This document shows positions 9,387-18,265 of a stretch of 50,391 nucleotides of DNA, piece after piece. The DNA is from an uncultured Bacteroidales bacterium (GTDB lineage: Bacteria > Bacteroidota > Bacteroidia > Bacteroidales > F082). The stretch is taken from assembly GCA_905233445.1 (NCBI GenBank), contig CAJOEP010000018.1:1-50391 (forward strand), written 5' to 3'. How positions within the stretch are numbered: position 1 is the stretch's first letter; the number at the start of each line of letters is the position of its first letter. The notes beneath the pieces are model-generated. The model saw only the letters and a list, made by a program, of their open reading frames with translations. It did not search any database and was not told the origin of the DNA. The position numbers and the translations under genes are program-made.

Positions 9387-10886
9387 ATGGGTTCGCAGAG
9401 ATTAACTCAGACGCAAAAGCTGCTCCAGAAGCTGTCGCCGCAGCAGATTCTCATCATGAAACTGCTGCAGATTCCGACTATGGAGCTAAGCACGCGTATC
9501 AAAGAGGAAATCGTTGCAAACCCAGCCCTCGAAGAAGGTGAAAGCCATGACTATGAGGACGATATAACTGGCGAAAGCATCAACGACAACGACGAAGTCG
9601 ATACTTTCGACGACGAACAAGGCGACGACGACCACTACGACCCACTCGACGACTTCGACGATTATCTGAAAGATGACGACGAAGACGATGCTGCGTACAA
9701 ATATTCCATCAACAACAGCAGTCCCGACGACAAACACTACGAAGCTCCAATCACCAACGAGACCACGTTCCAAGATTCTCTCATGGAACAGCTCGGTTTT
9801 CGAAAACTGGACGAAAAGAAACGTAAAATCGGAGCTTATATCATCGGAAATCTCGACGATGCAGGCTACCTGTCACGGCCGATTTCAGGCATCGCCGACG
9901 ACCTGCTCTTCACACAAAACATCGACGCGACAGAAGAGGAAATACGCGAGGTTCTTGAGATAATCCAAGACTTCGACCCAGCTGGCGTCGGAGCAGCCAA
10001 CCTGCAAGAATGCCTGTTGATACAACTGAGACGCATCAACGACGAGAATCCAAGCGAAGACTGCGAAAACGCAATCAATATCATCAGGAACTATTTCGAC
10101 GAGTTTACAAAAAAACACTACGACAAGATAGTATCGCGCAGCGAAATGAGCGACGAGGATTTCAAACGCGCGCTCGACATCATCCTGTCGCTCAACCCCA
10201 AACCAGGCGGATCAACAGGCTCCATTAGCCAAAACAGCAACTACATAATACCCGATTTCACTGTTATCAACAACGGCGGCGAACTCGAGCTGCAACTCAA
10301 CGGACGCAACACTCCCGAACTGCACGTCAGCAAGGATTTCGTTGACATGCTGAAAGAGTATTCCAAAGGCAAAGACAACGCCGAGAAACGCGAAGCTGTC
10401 AACTTTATCAAAAATAAAATCGACTCCGCCAACTGGTTTATCGACGCCATCAAACAACGCCAGAGCACGCTATACGTCACCATGAAAGCCATCATGGACT
10501 ATCAGAAAGATTTTTTCCTCACTGGCGATGAAGGCAAGCTCAAGCCAATGATTCTCAAAGACATATCCGATAAAGTAGGACTCGACGTATCAACAATTTC
10601 ACGAGTGGTCAATAGCAAATACGTACAGACAGCTTACGGCACATTTCAACTCAAATACTTCTTCAGCGAAGGCCTTGTCAATGATGACGGTGAGGAGGTT
10701 TCCACTCGCGAAGTTAAAAAAATAGTCCGCGAAAGCGTTGACAACGAAGACAAGTCAAACCCGTTGAACGACGACGAGTTAACGGCCATTTTAAAGGAAA
10801 AAGGCTACACCATAGCACGCCGCACCGTGGCGAAATACCGCGAACAAATGGGTATTCCGGTAGCACGACTACGCAAAGTGATATGA
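9387..10886 (+). CDS. rpoN: RNA polymerase sigma-54 factor
   Basis: A 499-residue sigma-54, the alternative sigma factor that directs RNA polymerase to -24/-12 promoters and needs an AAA+ activator. Region I is the glutamine- and leucine-rich start (QTQKLLQKLSPQQILIMKLL). An unusually acidic Asp-rich stretch (about residues 50-105) forms region II. The core-binding domain follows (about 130-300). The HTH region includes LKDISDKVGLDVSTISRVVN, and the C-terminal RpoN box reads ARRTVAKYREQMGIP. Nothing appears truncated. The ATG directly follows a heptamer array, and the stop overlaps the next gene (ATGA at 10883-10886). No -24/-12 promoter or enhancer-binding activator was recognised in this window. 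Confidence 0.96.
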   Translation: MGSQRLTQTQKLLQKLSPQQILIMKLLQIPTMELSTRIKEEIVANPALEEGESHDYEDDITGESINDNDEVDTFDDEQGDDDHYDPLDDFDDYLKDDDEDDAAYKYSINNSSPDDKHYEAPITNETTFQDSLMEQLGFRKLDEKKRKIGAYIIGNLDDAGYLSRPISGIADDLLFTQNIDATEEEIREVLEIIQDFDPAGVGAANLQECLLIQLRRINDENPSEDCENAINIIRNYFDEFTKKHYDKIVSRSEMSDEDFKRALDIILSLNPKPGGSTGSISQNSNYIIPDFTVINNGGELELQLNGRNTPELHVSKDFVDMLKEYSKGKDNAEKREAVNFIKNKIDSANWFIDAIKQRQSTLYVTMKAIMDYQKDFFLTGDEGKLKPMILKDISDKVGLDVSTISRVVNSKYVQTAYGTFQLKYFFSEGLVNDDGEEVSTREVKKIVRESVDNEDKSNPLNDDELTAILKEKGYTIARRTVAKYREQMGIPVARLRKVI

Positions 10887-11485
10887 AAACGGCAAAGTTC
10901 ATATCAATAATCGGTCACCCCATCTTCCACCCCACTTGGATGATGATAATCCTGCTGCTCTCAGGCATCACACGTTTCACCCCAGGCAACGACCTTACAT
11001 TTCTAACAATCACATTTTCAATAACTTGTCTTTTGCCTGTCCTTATCATCGTGATGATGAAAAAATGGAATGTCATCAGCTCGTTCGAGATGGAAGAGCG
11101 CGACGACAGACTTGCACCTCTATTCATCATGATATTGTTTCTTTACGGAACAATAAGGTTTTTCAATAAGATACAACTGTTCTCAATATTCAGCTTCTAC
11201 CTTACGACTGTTATCGTGGTGACGATTCTGGCTTTTATAATCACCATCTTCTGGAAGATAAGCCTCCATGCACTGGGTTGGGGTTGTTTCACTGCCAGCC
11301 TCTTCATCATGACAACAGCCTCAATACGAGCTTATCTGCCTTATTTTATTGCCAGTATCGTCATTTCAGGCATAGTCGCGTCGGCACGCTTGAAACTCAA
11401 ATCCCACAGCAATGCCCAGATTTATTCAGGCTTCGCCATGGGATTCGCCACAGTGTTGATTATATTCTTCTTTTCTCTTCTTTAA
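10883..11485 (+). CDS. PAP2-like integral membrane protein
   Basis: A 200-residue polytopic membrane protein with about five to six hydrophobic helices. It carries divergent versions of the three PAP2 phosphatase motifs: an acidic/basic segment EMEERDDRLAP near residue 70, KISLHALG near 130 (compare PSGHA), and SARLKLKSHSNAQIYSGF near 170 (compare SRxxxxxHxxxD, with Gln in place of Asp). PAP2 enzymes dephosphorylate lipid or isoprenoid phosphates. With these substitutions, activity is uncertain. The gene is translationally coupled to rpoN by an ATGA overlap. Its last four bases overlap the convergent barrel gene. Confidence 0.6.
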   Translation: MKTAKFISIIGHPIFHPTWMMIILLLSGITRFTPGNDLTFLTITFSITCLLPVLIIVMMKKWNVISSFEMEERDDRLAPLFIMILFLYGTIRFFNKIQLFSIFSFYLTTVIVVTILAFIITIFWKISLHALGWGCFTASLFIMTTASIRAYLPYFIASIVISGIVASARLKLKSHSNAQIYSGFAMGFATVLIIFFFSLL

Positions 11486-12144
11486 TAGGCTCTGATACCA
11501 ATACCGATTGAGAAAGGCAGTATCTCAGGCCCTCTTCCTTCCTTGAACGAGTTGTTGAACTGATAGCCGACAAACAGATTCACGCATCTGTAGCCGACTC
11601 TTGCAAATGCCGAATACACAATGCTCTGTGCAGCATTCACGTCGCGGTATTTTATTTCCCATTTGTGGCCGTCACCATACATATAACCCACAGCCTTCGA
11701 ATTCACAATCATCATGAAACTAACCTTCGCTCCGAACGAAATCTTGAATTTGTCGGCAATTCTGAAATTTAACTCCAACGGGATGTCCATATAATTAAAA
11801 GACACCTTGCTCTTCTTAGTCTCAGCCTCCACAAAAGTTATTGTATGCGCATAGGGCTCAGCAAGCCATGCGTTTTTCATATAATAATTATGGCACGAGT
11901 ACCCGACTCCAAGCGAAACGGTATGTTTCGACTCGCCCATCGGTAAATTATAGGTCAGATATGTCCCAAATCCTTGATTTATCGCACGTAAATCGAAATT
12001 CTCATACTTGCTTCCAGTATTGATATCGGTATAAACATCAAAACCCAAAGTGATAAGTCCATTCGTGCGGTCTTTAATGAGCTGAGCCTTAGCCACAAAC
12101 GACATCAGCATCATCACCAAAAGTAATAAAAAACTCTTTCTCAT
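11482..12144 (-). CDS. Outer-membrane beta-barrel protein (PorT-like)
   Basis: A 220-residue exported protein with a clear signal peptide (MRKSFLLLLVMMLMSFVAKAQ). It then has alternating strand-like segments such as LITLGFDVYTDIN, HTVSLGVGYSCHNYYM, YMDIPLELNFRI and FKISFGAKVSFMMI, ending SIGIGIRAY, which fits a small eight-stranded outer-membrane barrel. The ligand or role is unknown. It is the last gene of a leftward trio with a SPOR protein and an acidic protein, and its ATG overlaps the stop of the acidic protein (ATGA at 12141-12144). Its 3' end overlaps the convergent PAP2-like gene by four bases. Confidence 0.65.
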   Translation of the reverse strand: MRKSFLLLLVMMLMSFVAKAQLIKDRTNGLITLGFDVYTDINTGSKYENFDLRAINQGFGTYLTYNLPMGESKHTVSLGVGYSCHNYYMKNAWLAEPYAHTITFVEAETKKSKVSFNYMDIPLELNFRIADKFKISFGAKVSFMMIVNSKAVGYMYGDGHKWEIKYRDVNAAQSIVYSAFARVGYRCVNLFVGYQFNNSFKEGRGPEILPFSIGIGIRAY

Positions 12145-12632
12145 AATATTTTATCTCTTTTATCTGTTATCTCTACTCTATACTCTCTACTCTTAAGCCT
12201 CTGCCTCTTATCCAGCAAAACGTCCATCTCTTCATCCGTCAAATTCGGATTCTTGAGCTGTTCGTCGATGGCCTCTATCAGCGTTTGATAGTTTTCGCCT
12301 GTCTGCAACGACTCAAAAGCCTTCTCCTTGACCTCGACATCTTGAATATGATCTTCCACAACATCATCAATATCAGCGTCTTCGCCAAGCTGCTCACGAA
12401 GTTTGTTCGTCAAGAGCGAGATGAACTGCCGCGCCATACCATTATCCATCATGCCGAACATCTCAACCGAAAACTGGTCTTTAATCGAGTCGTATTGTGT
12501 CAGATATGCTTTCAGTTGTTCCAGCTGAGCCTTATCCATTCCCGGCACTTCATCAGGCGGGTATTTCTCCATCACCTTGCGGAAAAGCCTGAAAAGCTCG
12601 TCAATCTGTTTCTTCAAATCATCATTCTCCAT
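12141..12632 (-). CDS. Acidic, helical protein of unknown function; C-terminus made from a heptamer array
   Basis: A 163-residue cytoplasmic protein without signal peptide or membrane segment. It is rich in Asp, Glu, Lys and Leu and predicted mainly helical (MENDDLKKQIDELFRLFRKVM; LTNKLREQLGEDADIDDVVED). I do not recognise the family. A second helical segment, DEQLKNPNLTDEEMDVLLDKR, resembles a short tetratricopeptide-like hairpin but does not repeat. The last ~17 residues (KSREYRVEITDKRDKIL) are encoded by a seven-base-period array (12151-12194). The native C-terminus may therefore have ended near LDKRQRL and been extended when the array formed. The gene lies between SPOR and outer-membrane barrel genes, with overlapping or near-abutting ends. 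Confidence 0.6.
   Translation of the reverse strand: MENDDLKKQIDELFRLFRKVMEKYPPDEVPGMDKAQLEQLKAYLTQYDSIKDQFSVEMFGMMDNGMARQFISLLTNKLREQLGEDADIDDVVEDHIQDVEVKEKAFESLQTGENYQTLIEAIDEQLKNPNLTDEEMDVLLDKRQRLKSREYRVEITDKRDKIL
12151..12194 (-). repeat. Heptanucleotide array inside the 3' end of a gene
   Basis: On the minus strand the units read AAGAGTA GAGAGTA TAGAGTA GAGATAA CAGATAA, a two-base slip, then GAGATAA. The array is translated as the C-terminus of the acidic protein and stops seven bases before the next gene's ATG. The units differ from the AACTG type but keep the seven-base period. Confidence 0.75.
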
Positions 12633-12644
12633 GCCTTAATCTCT

Positions 12645-13208
12645 TTATTCATCATAGAAAATCTCATCATCGAAATGGTAAATTGTATCATTCAGATAAA
12701 TGCTGTCAAACAACAGACTATCAATGACAAAGTCATCTTCTATGAAAATTTTCTTTTTTATGGAATCATAATCCAGAGCATCAACATCAACCACACTTGA
12801 GCAAAGTGCGATAAATGGCAAATTAATCCTGTCGGCTGTCACAAAGGCGTTGCTGTACTGCTTTTTCACTTGCTGATACATGTTTTCGGCCTCCAGACGT
12901 GTTCTGAAATCGCCTATGCGAAGGCGGTAGTAAGGCTGCCCAAACACCAGATACACCGGTACTTCAGGATGTTTTTCCGCAAACTTGGCCTTGACACTGT
13001 CGGCATGACGCAGTGCATCGTTACCAAGCTCCATGAAAATCTGAACTCTGAAGCCGTCAATTGTGCTGTCGTTGACATGAATCTGACGCTGTTTCATCAC
13101 CAAAGTGTCGATTCTCGGGTTCTGATTCAAAATCAGGAAACCGTTCTGAGCGACACAACTTATTGATAATAAGCATGTTATGACAAAAAACAGAATTTTA
13201 TTCTTCAA
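12645..13208 (-). CDS. Exported SPOR-domain protein
   Basis: A 187-residue exported protein. The SPOR domain (about residues 50-125) contains IDGFRVQIFMELG and YYRLRIGDFRTRLEAENMYQQ. SPOR domains bind denuded peptidoglycan glycan strands, so the protein probably acts at the cell wall in the periplasm. The signal peptide MKNKILFFVITCLLSISCVAQ begins at a TTG codon; no ATG is available in frame before the hydrophobic core, so TTG is taken as the true start. Cysteine 18 could act as a lipobox, but CVAQ fits signal peptidase I better. The acidic C-terminal tail (DDFVIDSLLFDSIYLND) has no known motif. It heads a leftward operon with the acidic protein and a barrel. Confidence 0.8.
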   Translation of the reverse strand: MKNKILFFVITCLLSISCVAQNGFLILNQNPRIDTLVMKQRQIHVNDSTIDGFRVQIFMELGNDALRHADSVKAKFAEKHPEVPVYLVFGQPYYRLRIGDFRTRLEAENMYQQVKKQYSNAFVTADRINLPFIALCSSVVDVDALDYDSIKKKIFIEDDFVIDSLLFDSIYLNDTIYHFDDEIFYDE

Positions 13209-13266
13209 AACACAAAATTTTTTGTAAAATTACGCAAAAACTTTCAAATTAGTATATGAAATTTTG

Positions 13267-13274
13267 TAATTTTG
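13267..13274 (+). promoter_or_regulatory. -7 element for ruvB
   Basis: TAATTTTG matches TAnnTTTG and ends 16 bases before the ruvB ATG, giving a very short leader. No -33 match at the usual spacing. Confidence 0.55.
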
Positions 13275-13290
13275 TAAATAATTTTTTGAT

Positions 13291-14313
13291 ATGAATGAAA
13301 ATCTCGACGCATATGGCACCTCGATGAGCAAGGCTGAAAAGGAAATCGAGCAGGTTTTGAGGCCTGACGCTTTCGCCAGTTTCGCCGGACAGGAGCAAGT
13401 CGTTGCAAATCTTAGGGTTTTTGTGCAAGCCGCCGCCCAGCGTGGCGAGTCGCTTGACCATGTGCTTCTCCACGGACCTCCAGGATTGGGCAAGACCACC
13501 TTGTCGCACATCATCGCAAATGAACTCGGCGTGAACATGAAGATGACGTCAGGACCGGTGCTCGACAAGCCCGGTAACCTCGCGGGATTGCTAACGAGCC
13601 TGGAGAAGAACGACGTGCTGTTTATCGATGAGATTCACCGTTTAAGCCCTGTCGTGGAGGAATATCTTTATTCCGCTATGGAGGACTTCCGCATCGACAT
13701 CATGATTGAGACCGGACCCAACGCACGCAGCGTCCAGATTGCACTGAATCCGTTCACACTTATTGGTGCCACCACACGTTCCGGACTGCTCACAGCGCCT
13801 TTACGCTCGCGTTTCGGAATCAACATGCGCCTTGAATACTATGACTCAAAGACACTTTCCAACATCATAAAACGCTCAGCGTCAATTCTTAAGGTGCCTA
13901 TCGACGATGAGGCTGCCTTCGAAATCGCAAGACGTAGTCGCGGAACCCCACGTATCGCCAACTTACTGCTCCGTCGCGTCCGCGACTTCGCCCAAATCAA
14001 AGGCGACGGCAGAATAACCATCGACATCGCTAAAATAGGGCTGAAGGCTTTGAACGTTGACCAACACGGCCTCGACGACATGGATAACCGCATCTTACTG
14101 ACAATCATTGAGAAATTCAAGGGTGGACCAGTCGGCGTGAACACCATCGCCACCGCCGTCGGCGAAGAAGCAGGCACCATCGAGGAAGTCTGCGAGCCGT
14201 TCCTCATCCAGGAAGGCTATCTCATGCGCACCCATCGTGGTCGCGTCGCCACCGACCTCGCCTACAAACACCTCGGCCTCTTCAAAGGAGCTGACCAAGG
14301 CAGTCTTTTCTAA
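13291..14313 (+). CDS. ruvB: Holliday junction branch migration helicase RuvB
   Basis: A 340-residue AAA+ motor that, with RuvA, drives Holliday junction branch migration during recombinational repair. Walker A is [10 protein letters not shown] (about residues 58-67). Walker B is LFIDEIHRL, followed by [11 protein letters not shown]. Sensor 1 is [12 protein letters not shown], and the arginine-finger region is LRSRFG. The C-terminal winged helix contains the conserved [16 protein letters not shown] segment and ends with [14 protein letters not shown]. Full length, with nothing missing. It is transcribed alone from its own promoter and convergent with yitT; a hairpin terminator separates them. 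Confidence 0.98.
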   Translation: MNENLDAYGTSMSKAEKEIEQVLRPDAFASFAGQEQVVANLRVFVQAAAQRGESLDHVLLHGPPGLGKTTLSHIIANELGVNMKMTSGPVLDKPGNLAGLLTSLEKNDVLFIDEIHRLSPVVEEYLYSAMEDFRIDIMIETGPNARSVQIALNPFTLIGATTRSGLLTAPLRSRFGINMRLEYYDSKTLSNIIKRSASILKVPIDDEAAFEIARRSRGTPRIANLLLRRVRDFAQIKGDGRITIDIAKIGLKALNVDQHGLDDMDNRILLTIIEKFKGGPVGVNTIATAVGEEAGTIEEVCEPFLIQEGYLMRTHRGRVATDLAYKHLGLFKGADQGSLF

Positions 14314-14344
14314 CAATCACGCAATTTACGGTTTACATAAAAAA

Positions 14345-14375
14345 GAAACAGCTTCCTGGGGAGGGAAGCCGTTTC
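14345..14375. terminator. Hairpin between convergent ruvB and yitT
   Basis: The arms GAAAC-A-GCTTCC (14345-14356) and GGAAGC-C-GTTTC (14364-14375) pair over eleven positions with a single A/C mismatch, around a seven-base loop. The position between two convergent genes fits a bidirectional terminator. The T-tract is weak on both strands. Confidence 0.55.
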
Positions 14376-14409
14376 CAAATTAACCATTTAAAACTTAATC
14401 CTATGAAAA

Positions 14410-15429
14410 TCAAAGCTTTACTCTTTCTTGCTTTGTTTTTTTCTTGTTACTCGCCCACAGACCGTAAACCTCGCTGACGTTGCCGGCCGTAATGAACGCG
14501 TTTATATCGTTGACGTTGATGTGATTCATCAACTTGGCGAATTCATCTTTAGTGAGAAGAGCCTCAATCTCAACCTTCTTCTGGTTGCTGTAACCACCAG
14601 TAACATCATACATTGTCACACCACGCTGCAACTCGTTGATGATGAAATCCTGGATGTGCTTGTACTGTGGACTGATGATGCAGACACGTTTTCTGTTGTT
14701 CAAACCTGCCGTGAAGTAATCCACAACAATACCGTTAATCCATGTGCCAATCAAACCAATCACAACGATGTTGAACGGGTTGATGGCAAATGCGGTCAAA
14801 CAGATAACTGTGCCTGCCACCGTCACTGATGCGCCGATGTCAAAATGCAAATACTTGTTGACAATCTTCGCAAGGATATCGAGACCGCCTGTCGAAGCAT
14901 TAATCTTAAACAAGGTGGCTTGAGAGAAACTGAGGATAAGCACGAAGCAGACCAAGTCGAACCACGGGTCACCCATCAATGATGAAACACCGTCCTGTAC
15001 CGCCACCGGTGACCATCCGCCTGCTGCTGTGGCATCGAAGAATGCACTCTTCTCACCATAAAGCTTGGTAATCACCATCTGGTACGGCAGGTACTTCTCA
15101 AACAACGCCGTGAAAGGTCCTAATATCAATGCGGTATAAACCGTCTTGATACCGAACTCCTTGCCTATCAGGAAATATGCCAGCACCAACAAGATCGCAT
15201 TGATGACGAAAATCATCACTGACACCTCAAGATGTACACCGAACAAACTCTCCGACACTGTCGCCAAAACGATTGAAAGACCGGAGATTGTACCGATGAT
15301 GAGCTTGCTTGGCACTAGGAAATAGTGAACACAGATGGCAGTTAAAATCATGCCAAATGTCATAATAAGGAACTCAACCCAGAACTTCTTGGTTGCTATG
15401 TAATCCCAAACTTGTTTTGCATTTACCAT
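14410..15429 (-). CDS. YitT family membrane protein
   Basis: A 339-residue inner-membrane protein with the YitT layout. About six hydrophobic helices come first (residues ~18-230), including GMILTAICVHYFLVPSKLI, SGLSIVLATV and the conserved segment INASTGGLDILAKIVNKY. A cytosolic DUF2179 domain follows (about residues 235-310), with ISPQYKHIQDFIINELQRGVT quoted in parts: ISPQYKHIQDFI, then ELQRGVTMYDVTGGY. The biochemical role of this family is not established; transport has been suggested for relatives. It is monocistronic, with its own -7 element (15472-15479) and a hairpin at its 3' end. Confidence 0.88.
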   Translation of the reverse strand: MVNAKQVWDYIATKKFWVEFLIMTFGMILTAICVHYFLVPSKLIIGTISGLSIVLATVSESLFGVHLEVSVMIFVINAILLVLAYFLIGKEFGIKTVYTALILGPFTALFEKYLPYQMVITKLYGEKSAFFDATAAGGWSPVAVQDGVSSLMGDPWFDLVCFVLILSFSQATLFKINASTGGLDILAKIVNKYLHFDIGASVTVAGTVICLTAFAINPFNIVVIGLIGTWINGIVVDYFTAGLNNRKRVCIISPQYKHIQDFIINELQRGVTMYDVTGGYSNQKKVEIEALLTKDEFAKLMNHINVNDINAFITAGNVSEVYGLWASNKKKTKQERVKL

Positions 15430-15471
15430 TTTTGAAAATTTTAACTGTTTTTCCTATCTGTTTTGCGGCTG

Positions 15472-15479
15472 CAAAAGTA
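15472..15479 (-). promoter_or_regulatory. -7 element for yitT
   Basis: On the minus strand this reads TACTTTTG, an exact TAnnTTTG match, about 43 bases upstream of the yitT ATG. No good -33 element at standard spacing. Confidence 0.55.
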
Positions 15480-15729
15480 GAAATATTTTTTCAATGTTTA
15501 ACATTTTTTACTAAAATTTTTATTCATTTTTAATATATTGATTATCATTATTTTAAATAATTTTAATTCTGCATTTTTTCAGTATTGTCTATCAAATTGT
15601 CACTTTTTGAATATTATTTCTACTCTTTTTCCAAAAAATTTTTATACATTTAATAAGCATCACCAACCAGAGTACAGCAAAATATGCCAAAAATCTCCGC
15701 ACAAATTTACGTATTATTGAAATAATATG

Positions 15730-15737
15730 TATCTTTG
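15730..15737 (+). promoter_or_regulatory. -7 element for the 15755 receptor-like gene
   Basis: TATCTTTG matches TAnnTTTG, the commonest Bacteroidota form, and ends 17 bases before the ATG. Confidence 0.6.
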
Positions 15738-15754
15738 CGCATTAAAATAATTAT

Positions 15755-18265
15755 ATGAAAACGACTAAACTGATAATATTTGTCATCTCGACATTATTAT
15801 CCTTCAATACTTTAGCGAACAAAATAAGTATTACTGGAAAAGTCATTGACAACGACACTGGCGAGGCACTCGAATATGCCACCGTCACCCTATTCCATCG
15901 CTCCGACTCCACCTTCGTGGCTGGAATCATCACCAACGACAAGGGTATTTTTACCTTGGAAGCTGACAAAGGCAATTATTACCTCACGATACAATTCATT
16001 GGTTATCAATTGAAAACAATGAATGTGACAGTAAAATCCGAGAGCATCAATCTCGGGAAGATTCACCTCATACCCGACAACGCATTGCTCGACGAGGTAG
16101 AAATCGTGGCCGAAAAAAGTACCATGACGATGACGCTCGACAAGCGTGTCTTCAACGTGGGCAAAGATCTTCAGAGTACAGCTGGAAACGCCATAGAGCT
16201 GCTTGAAAACATACCTTCGGTCAGTGTAGATGTTGACGGGAATGTCAGTCTGCGCGGCGACGACGGCGTTCAAATCCTTGTTGACGGCAAGGTGTCTGGT
16301 CTCGTCGGCCTCAGCACCCAAGATGCACTACGCAGCTTGCAAGCCGACATGATTGAGCGCATCGAGGTGGTGACAAACCCTTCTGTGAGATACGAAGCGG
16401 AAGGAACTGCCGGAATCATCAATATAGTGTTGAAAAAAGACAAACGCAACGGATTCAACGGCAGTGTCGATGTGCGCGGAGGCATACCGTTTGAATGGGG
16501 CAAGGCTCAACCGTCGCCATTTCCGTTCCAAGCAGGATTTGGAACAAACCTCAACTACCGCTACAAACGATTCAACTTCTTCGCAAGCTATAACTTCAAC
16601 TATCGCGACGACATTAGCGACGGATATACAAAAACCGAGTATTTCAACGGTGGCATACCTTATGACCCTTCACTGAAAAACCATGGCGACGCCTCTCAAA
16701 TATCAGAGCAGACCACCGTCCGCGGTCGCCACATGCAAGGGCACACTCTACGCGGCGGCCTCGATTATTACATCACCGACAATGATATCGTTTCGTTCTC
16801 AGCAATGTACCGCCAAGGCGCAGGCCACAACACTCCGACGGTCACATATATAGATGTGTTCCCATTCGACGGCTACTCACAATTCAAAAAACGTTCAGAA
16901 GATTGGCACAATAGCCGGCCAATGAACGAGTTCACCCTCGATTACGACAAGTATTTCAACACAAAAGACAACTTTCTCAAAGCCTCATTCCGCTATTTTC
17001 AAAACCAAAACAAGGAATGGTCAGATATTTATGACAGGCATTACGCCAGCCAGGAAGACATGGACAACGACATTGTGATTGACACTTCAGTGATTCGCCA
17101 GTACACCAACACCATCGAGTCACACCGCCGTTTCCAAGGAATGCTTGACTTTGCATATCATATCGGGCTTCACAGCATTGAGGCTGGAGCCAAATACACC
17201 AACGGAATGCCGAGCAACAATGCCATCGTCATGCAGAACGGCGAATATCTCACAGATTATTGCCACGATTTCGACTACAACCAACAGGTGGCGGCGCTCT
17301 ATGCAAGCTACGGCACTGAAATCGGACTGTTTTCATTCCTTGCTGGCGCTAGATACGAATACACCTACACCCTCGCCAACTATAAAAACAAACCTGACGG
17401 CAAGCATACCCAGAGCTATCACGATATCTTTCCAAGCGGCCACGTCAATTTCAAATTGACAGAAAAAGACCAGCTGCAGGTGAGCTACACCCGACGCATC
17501 CGTCGCCCTGGATATTGGCAGATGGCACCTTATCGTTCATTTAACGACGACCGCAACTTCCGCGTGGGAAACCCCGCGTTAAAGCCAGTATATACTGACA
17601 GTTACGAATTTTCTTACCTGAAATTCTGGGAAGGAGGCAGCTTCAACCTTACAGGCTATTATCGCCACAGCACCGATGTGATTCGTTATTTCACAGAAGT
17701 AGTCGGCGACATCTCAACGGGCATGCCTCACAACTTCGGCATCAGCGATGACTACGGTCTGGAACTCGTCGGCTCGGTGAAGATTTTCAAATGGTGGAGT
17801 CTCAACGGAAACATCAATGTTTTCAGGTCTTCGGTAGTTGGCGACTACACTTCCACGAACACTGGCATCACAAACCACTATACAACAGACTCGTATAATA
17901 TGCAAGGCCGTTTTGTGTCGAAATTCGAATTCAAAAAAGTCTGCAACATGCAGCTTACAGGCCACTTCTCAAGTCCGCGTGACGAACCGCTCGGATTCCG
18001 CGAGGCACACTACTGGTTCGACTTTGCAGCTTCGCGCGATGTACTGAACGGCAAAGCGACATTATCGTTAAACGTAAGAGATATCTTCGGAACCCACTCA
18101 CACGGCGGCGAGTCGTGGGGTGACAACTTCTGGCAGTACAGCAAAGGCTCATGGAGCAAGACCACCGTCACGCTCAATTTCAACTACCGCATCAACCAGC
18201 AACAGAAGAAGCAGAGAAATGAAGAAATCGGCGGTGAGGGCGATGTTGACGGAGAAGAAGATTAA
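15755..18265 (+). CDS. TonB-receptor-like outer-membrane protein with carboxypeptidase-regulatory-like N-domain
   Basis: An 836-residue outer-membrane protein. After a signal peptide (MKTTKLIIFVISTLLSFNTLA) comes a carboxypeptidase-D-regulatory-like domain (about residues 25-110) with ITGKVIDNDTGEALEYATV and TIQFIGYQ. A plug-like domain follows (about 120-230), with AIELLENIPSVSVDVDGNV, SLRGDDGVQILVDGKVSG and the segment EGTAGIINIVLKK. The remainder is a long barrel with repeated aromatic strands, ending in a Lys/Glu-rich tail rather than the usual terminal aromatic residue. It belongs to the 'outer membrane beta-barrel family' of receptor-like proteins; the substrate is unknown. It lies tail to tail with the GH92 gene, whose stop codon starts on the next base, but they are on opposite strands and so are not one operon. 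Confidence 0.88.
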   Translation: MKTTKLIIFVISTLLSFNTLANKISITGKVIDNDTGEALEYATVTLFHRSDSTFVAGIITNDKGIFTLEADKGNYYLTIQFIGYQLKTMNVTVKSESINLGKIHLIPDNALLDEVEIVAEKSTMTMTLDKRVFNVGKDLQSTAGNAIELLENIPSVSVDVDGNVSLRGDDGVQILVDGKVSGLVGLSTQDALRSLQADMIERIEVVTNPSVRYEAEGTAGIINIVLKKDKRNGFNGSVDVRGGIPFEWGKAQPSPFPFQAGFGTNLNYRYKRFNFFASYNFNYRDDISDGYTKTEYFNGGIPYDPSLKNHGDASQISEQTTVRGRHMQGHTLRGGLDYYITDNDIVSFSAMYRQGAGHNTPTVTYIDVFPFDGYSQFKKRSEDWHNSRPMNEFTLDYDKYFNTKDNFLKASFRYFQNQNKEWSDIYDRHYASQEDMDNDIVIDTSVIRQYTNTIESHRRFQGMLDFAYHIGLHSIEAGAKYTNGMPSNNAIVMQNGEYLTDYCHDFDYNQQVAALYASYGTEIGLFSFLAGARYEYTYTLANYKNKPDGKHTQSYHDIFPSGHVNFKLTEKDQLQVSYTRRIRRPGYWQMAPYRSFNDDRNFRVGNPALKPVYTDSYEFSYLKFWEGGSFNLTGYYRHSTDVIRYFTEVVGDISTGMPHNFGISDDYGLELVGSVKIFKWWSLNGNINVFRSSVVGDYTSTNTGITNHYTTDSYNMQGRFVSKFEFKKVCNMQLTGHFSSPRDEPLGFREAHYWFDFAASRDVLNGKATLSLNVRDIFGTHSHGGESWGDNFWQYSKGSWSKTTVTLNFNYRINQQQKKQRNEEIGGEGDVDGEED

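Larger units (their letters stand above)
15430..15754. other. AT-rich divergent intergenic region
   Basis: These 325 bases separate yitT from the divergent receptor-like gene. They are strongly AT-rich with many T-runs. They contain one promoter element for each side (15472-15479 and 15730-15737). No convincing ORF, heptamer array or RNA fold was seen in the central 250 bases. Confidence 0.6.
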
